From the NCBI GenBank assembly GCA_947034885.2, contig OX344750.2, positions 6,113,501-6,177,500 on the forward strand: DNA of 64,000 nucleotides, in the 5' to 3' direction. Below the pieces are notes generated by a model that worked only from the letters and a program-made list of their open reading frames with translations, made no database searches and was not told the DNA's origin. The stretch comes from Thuidium tamariscinum (taxonomy: Eukaryota > Streptophyta > Bryopsida > Hypnales > Thuidiaceae). Position numbers and translations under genes: made by a program. Position 1 is the first letter of the stretch. Every line of letters begins with the position of its first letter. Shown piece by piece: positions 1 through 11,400 of the stretch.

Positions 1-531
1 CACTTACAAATCTAGCATTACTACAATTTTATTTTGTTTTGGAAATCAGCACAATAGAGTATTCATTTTAGCCTGCACTAATTTAAAATAGTTGTTTTTT
101 GTAAAGTGGTGTCACTCGCTCTAATAGGATTAATCGGTGTACTCAATTTATGTCTCTACTGAACACCTAATTCAACAGTGATAATATCCTAGAGCAGTGA
201 TGACTGCCCAGTGCCCACTGCCCACCCTTTTCACTGGAGCTACATTACGCTTGGCAGTAACTATCCTTACCTATTGTAGCTGGTTAGTGTGAACTGTAAA
301 CCTTTCATTCTTGAACTCCAGATGTGAGAGGATCTCTGCCAAAGAAAGAAAGTGTTAGAGAATTAGAGCATTTTAATTACCCTGATTCTTCCTTGAATTA
401 GCAATGGGGCTCAAGGTGTTCGCAATTCCTCTTAAAAATTATTATGGTAGCTCCGCCATACCATGCAAACCAGGTTCATGTATTGTGCAGTCCATGAAAG
501 CTGATTTATGTTTTTGTTCGTATTCTTGCAG

Positions 532-2449
532 CCAGATGTAAAGGAGGAGAGGGAGCGCATTGAGGCGAAGAATCCAACTCCAAGGAAGCCCCTTGTGAGC
601 CCACGCTCAGATCCTTGTTTCAGTGCATTATATTTTTAAGCTGCAATTTTGAATTATCACTATTGGCAGAAAGTAATACGTTCCCGTAAATAAACTCTCC
701 CCTCTCTTTTTCTTTGCATTTATGTGGCAGGTCGTGAACGTGGGAGGAACGTGGCGAGTTGGAGGCCTGCTGGCTCTATCACGTGCATTTGGAGACGTTT
801 ATCTGAAAGAGTGAGTTAGGTTCCATCGTCTAAATCACTTTTGAAAGTTCCGTAAAATTTTTGTTTCTTGAATTCTAATGAATTTTCTCTTTTGTTAGTT
901 GGTCAGATAATAGACAAGACGGAGCAAGTGGAGGATTTGGGCTCACAGCCGAACCACACGTGTCTGTGGAGTCATTAACTCCAGGTATTGGACCTCATCT
1001 CATCTTAGCTATGGAAGAAGTAAGAGCATCCCCACGGCCACTCACAATTTGGCACAAACTGGGCCGGGCCCGACCGAAGGAATTGCCCCACGGCACACTT
1101 GGCAAAGCCAAAAATAAGGCTGGGCCCGGCCAAATTTGAGAATGATATGGCCAAGTGGCGAGTGTGTGGTCGGGCTCGGTGTACAATTATTTTATATTTC
1201 ATTTCCTTGTTCGAGGCACTTTTTGAGTTTAGAAGAATTGATTCTCGGTGGCAACCATGACGTGGCACCTCGAAGTCCGAAATAGCTTGCTTCCCCGCCT
1301 CGTGTCTGTGTTGGGGTAGGGCAAATTTTTTTAGCCGGGCCCGGGCTTCCTTAGTGGCTCAGTAAGTGGTCCTTAGCTGGGCTATTTGCTTGAGCCAAGC
1401 ATGGGGCCGAGCCATTAAGGAAGTCCGGGCCCGGCTAAAAAAATTTACCCCACCCCAATACGGACACAAGGCGGGGAAGCAAGCTATTTTGGACTTTGAG
1501 GTGCCATGTCATGGTTGCCACCGAGAATCAATTCTTCTAAACTCGAAAAGTGCCTCAAACAAGGGAATGAAATATAAAATAATTGTACACCGAGCCTGAC
1601 CACACACTCGCCACTTGGCCGTGTCATTCTCAAATTTGGGTGGGCCCGGCCTTATTTTTGGCTTTGCTGAGTGTGCCATGGGGCAATTCCTTCGGCCGGG
1701 CCCGACTACTTGCCCAGTTTGTGCCAAATTGTGAGTGGCCGTGGGGATGTTCTAAGGTTACGTAGAGAGCTTTCAAGTTTCAACGGTGTTGAGTTGTATT
1801 TATGAACAGAGTGGATTATCCATATGCATAAGTTCATATAAATTGTTGAAAATTGAAGTAGTAGATCCATATCACAACCCTACTCCACCCTTGGATCATT
1901 AGCATTGATTTATCTCACGAAAGCATCTTTGAATGCGATTGAACCTAGGTAGAAGTATCTCACTTCTTACAAACCACGTCTAGGTGACATTTTCTTTGTA
2001 AATGGATGACTTTTATCCATGAGAAAGGTACCTTTCTCATAAATGGGAGTCATTTGCTTTGCAAATGGATTTTCTACCTTATGCACAACTGTCATTTATG
2101 CTCAATTTTGTTGCCTGCGGTTTGTTGTGTGAACAGAGGATCAAATGATTATTTTGGGAACTGATGGGCTTTGGGAGTTGGGAAACCAAGAAGTGGTGGA
2201 CATGTGCCTCTCTGCAGGGTAACCCTTTCAATTAATTCAAGTTTGATGTAACTTAAGTTATGTATTAATCCAATAGGATTACTTATACAGAGGCTTTGTG
2301 ATACCTTGGTGGCTGTGATTTTCCGACAATTTCTTCTTTCAATGTCCAGGGAGAGCGCTTCTCCAGAGGAGACTTTGAAGAAGATATTCAAAGTTGCGCA
2401 AGAAAAGGGAGTTACAGACGACTTAGCTGGGATTATTATTAAGCTCTGA
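532..2449 (+). CDS. PP2C-family protein phosphatase, C-terminal part (5' end outside window)
   Basis: Five exons join in frame: 532-594, 731-810, 899-984, 2137-2218 and 2350-2449, all with GT/AG borders, giving the last 136 residues. They contain the PP2C block GGTWRVGGLLALSRAFGD, then GTDGLWEL, whose Asp is a metal ligand in this family, and the C-terminal TDDLAGIIIKL, which occupies the position of the usual DN-x-(T/S) metal-binding motif with DD-L in place of DN. PP2Cs are Mg/Mn-dependent Ser/Thr phosphatases. The N-terminal catalytic blocks (RxxMED, DGHGG, GDSRAV) must lie upstream of base 1; bases 1-531 read as intron. The third intron (985-2136) is enlarged by a fold-back transposon. 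The clade and substrate cannot be assigned from this part. Confidence 0.88.
1024..1752. mobile_element. Fold-back PIF/Harbinger-like DNA element in a PP2C intron
   Basis: The two ends are GAGCATCCCCACGGCCAC and its near-perfect reverse complement, flanked by the 3-bp direct repeat TAA (1021-1023 and 1753-1755). The GAGCATC start and TWA-type 3-bp duplication fit PIF/Harbinger MITEs. The inverted repeats are not confined to the tips: the whole 729 bp folds on a centre near 1390, with GC-rich GGGCCGGGCCCG blocks in each arm. It has no transposase, so it is non-autonomous. Short reading frames inside it are by-products of the palindrome. Confidence 0.85.
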
Positions 2450-3340
2450 ATTGACAGAAGATTTTCCAACTAAGTCTCTACATGTTGCAGTTAGGTTTGA
2501 ATCAGCCCAACTTTGGCCAAATGGATCAAGAGGGATGAGTGCACTGCAGCTCTTGTTGTAATACCTTACATGGAATAGGATTGGGCAATCGTGTTCTGCA
2601 TTATCTGCCGAATGTATTGTTGTGGAATGACAAGATGGGTATGGTGACGAGGATGTAGATCATGCTGTTTGTTACACTTGGCATTGCCCTCTTTCATGAT
2701 ATTTAAGGCGATTGGCACGATATTTGGTTGGCACAAATCGAGTTCTTACTTTCTTCTTATAAACCACTAATGTGGGTTAATCCCCTTAGCTGCCTTAAAA
2801 ATTCAAGACAACATAACTTTTGATGTAGCGGCAATTAATTTGAAAAAATATATATATTTTGACTAAAGTGGTACATGCTCACACTTTGTATCAAAATTTT
2901 GTGAATATCCAACCAAAATTGACTTGATAAAAAATTGTTTAGATTTCAATTGTCTTTTAGGAATAAAATACTCAAACCTATGTGGGTTTTGAGGAATATT
3001 GTAGAAGGATTAGTTAGTTGTTGTAATACTACACTTGTGACATAGGCGAAGAACCTTTTCTTATACGTTTTTTTCCCGTTTTTTTTCCCATTGCATCGTT
3101 TGCATTAGTGCCTAGTACTAGTATGTTGTGTATTGTTGCCACAACCATTAGTATATCATTTGTAATTGCCATAGAAGTGATGGCTAATTTTTAAATCTCT
3201 TTTCATACCCATTTTTCAATTCTTTATATATAATAAATATGTTTGGCATACAAAAATAGCAAAAATTAGCAATCAAATTCTAAAATTAAAAATTAAAATA
3301 AAATAAAAGTATTGGCTCAAGTGATATCATGGTAGTAAAA
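2450..3340. other. 3' untranslated/downstream region of the PP2C gene
   Basis: No coding signal. The first 300 bases keep gene-like base composition and probably hold the 3' UTR. From about 2780 the sequence becomes AT-rich and unremarkable. Confidence 0.4.
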
Positions 3341-3346
3341 GCAATG

Positions 3347-3570
3347 ATGCTAGGATGTGAGTACATGAGCCTTGAACATATGTATAATATGTATAATAAA
3401 TATCTTACAACCATTGTAGGTGTTTTTAATATAAACATATATAATATAGGTATCTATAATATAGGTATCCTTTAATTATGAAAGGTTTCTATATTATAAA
3501 CACCTATAATGTAGGTGCATAGACATTTAGGCTTATATGTTGATAATCATAAACTCACATTATAGAAACT
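3347..3570. mobile_element. Degenerate AT-rich MITE (GCTAGTATGTGAGC family)
   Basis: The left end (TGCTAGGATGTGAGTACATG) matches the termini of better preserved copies at 15992-16223 and 16481-16693. The interior has the same alternating ATAATATAGGTGTTTATAATATAAACACC theme (written here only as a theme, with variation). The right end is poorly preserved and no target duplication is seen. Confidence 0.45.
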
Positions 3571-4860
3571 ACTGGTATGACAATAAACTATGTATTGTAG
3601 TCATCCCATAACACTATATGTTGAATCAAAATTTTAATTACAATTTCGAATAAGAATTGAAAGAAGGGCAAAATGATGGGCAACATTTCATGACTATTTG
3701 ATTGATCACATGTATCAAAGATTGGGTTCTATTGATTGCATCTATCAAAGAGTGGATTTACTTGAAAAGCCAGACCTATAACGACCATTTCAAGACTAGA
3801 TGTGTATGAAAAATTTTCAAATCTTCAAGTTTTCTATTTTTAGTGTATTTTGTGAACCATTTCTTTCCTAATTTCTTATTCATGTGAAGAAAAACACTCA
3901 CAAGACTACAAAATGAATTAGGTACTCTTTAGAAGCCTTTGTGAAAGGTCAAGCAACAAGAAATGGATGAAAAACTTGCTAGCAATCTCCTTGTAGCATT
4001 GTTGGCGCTATTGGCACTCCAGGGTTAACAATTAGGTTGCTTTATCCAAAAAAGGTGCTCTACAACTCACTAGATGTTAATATGGAAGTGCATGTGATTT
4101 TTTCTATTTCTTCTTGATATTATTGCATCTATACATCCATTACTACCATTAGATGAACGGCATTCTTTTAGTATGATACTATACAACAACAACAACAATA
4201 AATATTTATTTAGTGTAAAATGTCAAGAAATTAGTGTCAAACAATCTAATTTCACTATTTTGTAAAGAAGAGGTGATGAATACATGACACTAAGCAACCA
4301 CGTAACAACATAGGACCATCTATTCTCAACCATGCTCCTATATCTAATTTGTAGGGTGTAGCTATTTTCAACCAAAGTTGTATTAGATTTCTAGTTGAAG
4401 CTTGGAATTTTTATTCCTAAGGTGAAGACTAATAAGGTCATGATACATGTCCCAAACTACAAGGAAAGTATCTAGGAAGAAAGTAGGAAAGTAGGAAGTA
4501 GGAAAGTGAGTTCTTGCATGATTGGAATTGGAAAAGTCCAGACATTGGCTACACGTTCTAAGCACTTTTTTAACTCCAAAAATTCATAGTAATTTCAATT
4601 TGGATAATAAATTTCAAAAACATTAAAATCCTCACATTTCTTGTCCTTCTATATGGAAAAAAAATTGTACTACTTCATACCACTCTTGATTGTCCCAAAA
4701 TAATTGCTTAAATGATTAGGCATGGATGGTCCTACCTTAGAGGTAATTTCTTGCACTTTACTAATGGATGTGGTGAGACAAATGCAAGGTGTAGACTTCA
4801 AGTGACTAAGTCACTTGAAAATCTTGCTAAATTGACAAGCATGTTGTAGAAGGTTGGGTT
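3571..4860. other. AT-rich intergenic DNA, no feature recognised
   Basis: No coding pattern, RNA gene or clean repeat boundary is visible. A short CAA microsatellite sits near 4184. Confidence 0.3.
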
Positions 4861-4869
4861 GAAGTAGCT

Positions 4870-5870
4870 CCTTGCTTGGGATCGGGGTGACCTAGCTCCG
4901 ACCCTCGCGTGGCCACACCAAGTCATTCCAAGATTGCAAGTAAAAATAAAATCCCTATTTTGTGCCTAAGTAATTTACTTAATACACCTCTCCTAGCTAA
5001 TTAGGGGCCTTTGATTGCAAATATGAATCTAGAATTTGCAAATTTTATCATGCATGAAAAATTAAAAAATTCAATGTTTTCTTGAATAGTCGAGTGAGAG
5101 GGTCAGTTCACCCTAGCCCTTTCTCAGTTCCTCCAAGTCATTTCAAAGGTGCACAAAGTAAAAAAAAAAAGTCCCATACTTTGTACTAGATTAATTTAAC
5201 TTGAACATCATTCCTTCCTAATGGAAACCTCCGATTGCAAATATGAATTCAAAATTTGCAAATTTTATCATGCATGAAAAATGAAAAAATTCAGCGTTTT
5301 TCCAAGGGGTCAATTTACCCCATGGGACGTTAAATCCTACCATCGAAGGTGGGCTATCAGGTTAGAACTTGAGTTATCCCGAGGGATATAAGTAAAAAAG
5401 CTCCCTATTTTGTGTTGTGTATTTGGGTATGTTCTTGACCCCTACTACTTAGTTAATTTGGGGCCTCTGATTGCAAATAAGGTGGGTACACCCAAAATTG
5501 TACCTCACCTAAAAGTACCACCTATAGTTGCTGTACATTTCTGAATTCCATTATGTACCTATTTGGTTGGAGTGCTTTTATAAACAGACTTTGAACCTTA
5601 ATAACTTTTACATATTGTATCCAAATGCTGCGTTTTTTGGTGCATTGGGACGTGCTTTCACTTGCCAAGAAGACTATATGAAAATTTGATCAGACCAGTA
5701 ATAGTTACTAGGTGCAGTACCAAAAAGTGGTGCTTTTAGGTCTACCCACCTTATGAATTCAGAATTTACCCAACAAAAAATTGTGCAGAACATTAAAAAA
5801 ATTCAGCGTTTACCCCTGGGATAAATCTAGCCTGCTGGGCCCACCTTCAATGGGCCCACCTTCGATGGTA
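4870..5870. repeat. Array of about three diverged ~230-bp repeat units
   Basis: The phrase GATTGCAAATATGAAT followed by AATTTGCAAATTTTATC, then ATTCAGCGTTT-like text, recurs at about 5013, 5233 and 5470. Each is preceded by a 'CCCTATTTTGTG ... TAATTTGG' stretch. The third unit is split by the 272-bp MITE at 5480-5751. A related single unit lies near 17650-18300. Confidence 0.6.
5480..5751. mobile_element. 272-bp MITE, AGGTGGGTA ends, TA target duplication
   Basis: Termini are AGGTGGGTACACC and, at the other end, GGTCTACCCACCT, with TA on both sides (5478-5479, 5752-5753). The neighbouring repeat units show the empty site: removing the element and one TA restores GATTGCAAATATGAATTC, as found at 5233. 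A TA duplication fits Tc1/mariner-type elements. The family name is inferred from the duplication only. Confidence 0.78.
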
Positions 5871-6511
5871 GGATTCAACGTCCTCCCCATTTGAATGATT
5901 GTTGGTGATTATCCACTGAAGCCCACCAGCTCTGCGCCAATGTCAGACTGACCCATATCCAGAACTGAAACCAGTCCCGCAGTTCAGCCCCCCGCCCCTG
6001 CAAGTGAGCCTGCCAAGTTGCAACTTGCAAGGAACTAAATGTCAGAATTTATACCCAACACGTGCAACTGGCCTTACCCCTGAAAGGACGTGAAAGGACG
6101 CCGGTCTCCGTCCATGAATTGACCATTTCAGGAAAAAAAATCATCAATCATAAGGAACTAAGTTATTTGGGATATTTTGGAATTGAGATGCAAATACAGT
6201 GGAAACACCCAAAACCATCCAAATAAGGAATTCAGCATACTGTAGTTGGAAGCAACGTTTTCTGAAAATGATATTATTCTAGTATTAGCAAGTGAAAATC
6301 ATGAATATTCCAAAAATAAAAAAGACTTTTCGAATACAGTATATAATTTCTACAAATTTTCAAAGTGTTGGCTCCTTAGAGTTGTGGAACTGTCATGTAG
6401 GTGCCCCCAAAACTGAACCCTGCGAAAATCACCACTCAACCAAACAAATTTCTCTATGTGTCCTTTAGTTGTGTTAGCAAATTACAATCATACATGTGGC
6501 GAACACATTAA

Positions 6512-7435
6512 CCCCTAAAGGACTGAGGCATTTTCTGGCTTGAAAACCACTCAAAACTGCCATGTTTGCTACTTCCTCCCAAAAAAACAAAAAAAAAAAA
6601 TTTATTAGAATCTAACCGTAGGATCTTGTAAATTACTTGTCTGAGATCATATGGTAAAAATTTCATGAAGTTTGACCGTACCGATTGGAAGATATTAGCA
6701 TGCAAAGTTGGAAAAAAAAAAGTTTTTTTGAACTCTGACTTGCAATTTCAGATGACTTTGATTGCCATTTGTTGAATGTTTTTGCACTATGGACCATGAA
6801 GTTAAAATTTATTATGTTGAACATTTGAGTTGGGAATTAGGGAAAAAAATTTCAAAAAACTACTACTTGATTTTCATTCATTAAAAAATTGTTAAGTAAA
6901 AGTAGGTTCAAGATTGAACAAAACACTAAGTTGTTAATAACTTTAAGATGGAATTGAAAAACCATGATCCCAACGGTGAGCTTGTTCTTGCAAACATCCT
7001 AAACCCTATCAAAAAAGAAAATTTGAAAAATTTGAAAAATTGCATTCAAAAATGAATTCTGTAAGTTATTTTCTGAAGAAGGTGCTTAGATTGCCCGAAA
7101 TACAAGATTGTCCGTAACTTTCTCATTATTAGTCCAAATAAAATGAAACAAAGCTTCAGATGTAAAACAAAACAAAATCTTCAAGAAAAAAAATAAAAAA
7201 TAAAAAAATAATTTTTTTTGTGTTTTTTTTTTCTGCCTGGCGAACTGCTTTTTGGACATAGAATGGCATAACTTTTGCTTCCAAGCACCAATTGAAATAA
7301 AAATTATATTTTTGGAAAGCTAATCTGATTTCCTATATTCAAAAAAAGTTTCAAAAAATAATATAAAAAATTCAAGTCACACAAGCCTGCCCGAAATTCC
7401 AAGTGTCCCCCGAGGGGACTTCAGTCCTTTAGGGG
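6512..7435. mobile_element. piggyBac-like non-autonomous element with TTAA duplication
   Basis: Both ends read CCCCTAAAGGACTGA inward, and each is bounded by TTAA (6508-6511 and 7436-7439). TTAA duplication plus a CCC-starting TIR is the piggyBac signature. The 924-bp interior is AT-rich with no long reading frame. Internal stretches (TTTGACCGTACCGATTG near 6675; GGCATAACTTTTGCTTCCAAGCACC near 7264) match the element at 23602-24178, confirming one family. Confidence 0.75.
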
Positions 7436-7723
7436 TTAAAAGAAGTCTACTGACGCATTTGGGTGAATCTACAGTTTGCTGCAAGGAACAGGTGTAGAAA
7501 TGGGTGTTTTTCCCTTAGAAGTTGTAGAGTTTGAGTTTTAGATTCTATCCATACTCTTAAATTCACCAATGCTATCACCAATAGTTATTTGTAAATTTTA
7601 GGTTCATATAAAGTCTATGAGTATGAATTTTTATGTAGACCCTAATAAGCTTTATGTCCATATGTACCTTTTCAACCATGACCTTACATTATAGCTTTAG
7701 TTAGTACTCCAAGGCCTTCCTTC

Positions 7724-7935
7724 CACTACAAGAGAAAGGGGTGTTTTAAGTATAGTCCTAGAGATAACATTTTAAGTAATGACCTTTTTAAGAGACTTTA
7801 AGTAAGAAATAAGTGTCTTTCTAGTAAAATTTTACTAGAAAGACACTTATTTCTTACATAAAGTCTCTTAAAAAGGTCATTGCTTAAAATGTTATCTCTA
7901 GGACTATACTTAAAACACCCCTTTCTCTTGTAGTG
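7724..7935. mobile_element. CACTA-type hairpin MITE
   Basis: Starts CACTACAAGAGAAAGGGG and ends with the reverse complement CTTGTAGTG, flanked by the 3-bp duplication TTC (7721-7723, 7936-7938). CACTA termini with a 3-bp duplication define EnSpm/CACTA. The 212 bp are an almost perfect hairpin with ~100-bp arms, meeting near 7830. No coding capacity. Confidence 0.92.
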
Positions 7936-7938
7936 TTC

Positions 7939-9386
7939 TACTACCATATTTATTGTTTTTTTGAACCATAAACATCCAAATCCAAATTTGAATTATTACA
8001 ATTAAATATAGGGATGATTCAAGTGTACTTTGGAAAGAGTTTTAATTAATGTCTACTTGTCAAAAATGGGTGTGTGAAAAAAGAAGTTATTTGAAAACTA
8101 AGCTATATTGCAAAAAGGCTCGCCCAAATAGGTACCAAGTTCTATACTATACACAATTTGGTCATGTAACACTTATTTTTCTATTTGTACATAAAAGACT
8201 AAATAACATGAATGTAAATCCTATTTGTAAGAAATAGCTTGCTAAGATTAGAAGTAGCCAAGGATGTTATCTCCATATCAATGAAAATAATACTTTCATG
8301 AAACCAAATATAGCCTCAATGATTGGATATTGTTCAATCACTAATAGTCATAGTCAATCAATAGTCTATAATGCAAGGCACTATAAAGCAAACTCATCCA
8401 TGTCATGAATAATATTGATATGGCTTTCTAAGTGTATTATTTGTACAAAAATGGGCTCTATAGATGAAGGTTATGTACCAAAGGTCAAGAAAAATTAATG
8501 GCTAGTTCAAAATTAACCAATGCAATTGAGAAGAAAAAAAACTAGTTTCATTTGAAAGCAAAAACTATGAAACCAAAAGAAAATTTACTTACTAGGGATC
8601 ATAATCAATTGGTCCATGGGAAATAATACCACATATTTTAACCAAATACATTCTATATTTGGCAGAATTCATTTGCCATGGAATAAGAAATGAGAAATAA
8701 TATCAAAGTGGGACACAAATATATAGATGATGTTGGGAGGAAAGGCATTAAGGTTGTTTGGGATGAGTATTGGCCTTTGCCTTGGCAATATACCCATTGG
8801 AATTAGTGTTTGGTATCTAGATTGTCATCTTATGGATGCCATTGCTTTGTCAAAGAATTCCAGTAAATTTTTTTTTTACTTAGAAATTATCGGTGGTATT
8901 GAAAAAAAATGAATTGGTAGATTTTGAAGTTGGGAAGATGGAACCAATTACCATTGTAGAAAACATAGTCCAATTGTATGGAAGGAGGAAATGAACCATG
9001 TAAGCTTCAAAAAAAATTGAAAATTGTACTAGAAGTTGAGTCTAGAAAAGATTCAACCAAATTCTACTTTTAAAAATCTTTCAGTAGATGACCAAATGAC
9101 TATTAATCATTAAAAGATGCGGTCCCTCTATGACCAACGTAGTCACAAAAAACTTCAATTATTGGATTAATAGGTGCATTTTTTGTTCCTATAGTGAAGA
9201 ATGAAGTCATCCACCTACCACTTTAGGGTCTCAATGTCCTTCATGGACTAATATCTATTTACTACATATTTGCATTCTCATTGTGAATTTAGAAGTGGGA
9301 TGAAAATGTTAGTTACCTCCAAGGTATCATTGCAGGGATAGATGGTTGTCTGGATTGAGTTTTGTACAAGAAATAAGTTAGATGTA
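7939..9386. other. AT-rich intergenic DNA, no feature recognised
   Basis: No splice-consistent coding frame, RNA gene or bounded repeat seen. Confidence 0.3.
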
Positions 9387-9668
9387 AGGTGGGCACCTCC
9401 TAAAATGTCATTTTTTGCTATAGTGGCTAGTTATTAATATTACATTGGTCAAATTTGTATTTTCATATTGGCAAATGAAAAGAAGTTTTGATGTACTAAT
9501 GAATGTGGCATTTGGATATTGTATGCAATTTATTATGAATGGTCAAAGTCAGTTTTTGGTAGAGGTTTCTACCATCATTTCATCCATATAGGTAGATATG
9601 TTTTTTAGAGATGTACAAAAAGTGAAGCTAGTAGTTTTTGATTAGTAGTGCATTTGAGGTGCCCACCT
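9387..9668. mobile_element. 282-bp MITE of the AGGTGGG family
   Basis: Left end AGGTGGGCACCTCC, right end GAGGTGCCCACCT. The flanks are TA on the left and CA on the right, so one base of the TA duplication has changed. The interior TTTTTTGCTATAGTGGCTAGTTATTA aligns with the copies at 5480 and 18839. Confidence 0.7.
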
Positions 9669-11400
9669 CAAGTTACCACCAAGACAATTTCTTGATTCCA
9701 TCTAAAATAAATACAACAAAAAATTGTCACATTTAGGTTTTTGCCTAATATGAATATTAATTCTTAAAATGCATACTAGAGCTAAGTTTCAATTTATGGT
9801 AAGTCTCTATGTTTAGAATTCTAGAAAGTACCAAATTCTTCCTAAAATGTTCAAATGCTAGGTTCAAGTATCCAAATAATAAATCCAAAAGTATATTGGG
9901 TCCCTATAGTTTTCTGTAAAGTAGACTTAGTAATTTATGAATTTTTAAATGTGACAATTATAGGTGATTATATCCTATTTGAACACAAACATTAATCCGC
10001 CTTAATGTAGGCAAGGCTTTTATTTGTAGCATGCATAACATAGTGACACTTCTTAGGACAAATAAATATTATTTCCTATATAAATATTTGAAACTTGACA
10101 AGTGAATAATATCCTATTAGATTTCATCATGACTAGAGAGAAGGAGAATTTCTTGATGTTTGGAAAAAAGAAGCAATTACATAGAGGGATATTGAAAATG
10201 ATAGGGTCTCCCAATCAAGTTCATTCAATAAATGTGAGATGTGTGTTAATTTTAAAATCACATTTTTTACAAGAACATATTTTATTTCCAAAGTTTCACT
10301 AACTTAAAAGCAAAAAAGATGCTTCTTTTGTTTCCATGGATCTACTAAACATATCAAAAAATACAATATTAAAATATTTATGTTTATTTCACTATTTGAA
10401 TTAACTTCAATTACTATTTGCACATTTTGTAGATCTTGTCTTAAAAAAGATGCATCAAGGGCAAAGAATCTATGCTCTAAATTCAAATGAATACACTATA
10501 TACACTTTGAGTGGTGATTTTAGATGCTTGTAATTTTATTTGTATACATAATATCTAGTCCATGTGGCTTCCTTGGTAGAACTATTTTATCTTCATTAAT
10601 GGAAACCCTTAGAAAACTATTCATGTAAATGTCTTTGAGTTGAAAAAATTGATTTTTGAGTTATATTAACATAGAAGGTTACTATAATATAGACACTTAC
10701 ATTACAGGTGTATAGTCTTTTTGGCTCATAGGCTTACACTTTTATGCTCACGTAATAGCAACCTTCTAATCTAAAGTACTAAAACGATAGTTACTACATA
10801 CATGTCAACTATTTTGCATGCAAAGTGTAGGGTTTTTTGCGGTATCTTATATTTCAACTTGACTTCTTGATTCTAAACTCTATTTTTATATGCCATTGAA
10901 CTTTTCATTGTTCTAATTTTGGACATTGATATGTAGCACAAGATGATCACTCATTCTTATCCCTTCACAATTTGCAATGATTTTATTAATGGAAAGTATT
11001 GTAATTTGTATTTGAAAATGTTGTTTGCAAAATCCTTGAATTTTTATGAATTTAGGATATTTTCATTAATATTTTCTATACTATTTTCTATGCTATCCAA
11101 ATCTAAACCTAACATAGGATACTTTTTAATATGAGGTTCTATTCAAGTAAGAAGCCCCTAATCTTCCTTATAAAAATTAAGTTATGGTACTAAAAAAAGT
11201 CCAACAAAACCACTTTACAAATTTGGCTCTCATATATTCATTTTCTTTAGACCCCCAATATTTTTTATATTGTATGCAACTCTTTTAAAGTCAAGTATGA
11301 GATCCTCTAAATACAAGACTGTTTCTGAGAAGTGAAGGAAATTTGATTTGTAGCCCTTTGAATGTAGAAAGTCATCAGTTTGATTCATGAATATTTGTCA
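9669..11400. other. AT-rich intergenic DNA with one MITE fragment
   Basis: Around 10665-10765 a short sequence ends GGCTCATAGGCTTACACTTTTATGCTCACG, related to the GCTAGTATGTGAGC MITEs. Otherwise nothing is recognised. Confidence 0.35.

Noticed and set aside
1366-1765. Frames in and around the PP2C intron palindrome
   Set aside because: They arise from the transposon's inverted repeat and mirror each other on the two strands.
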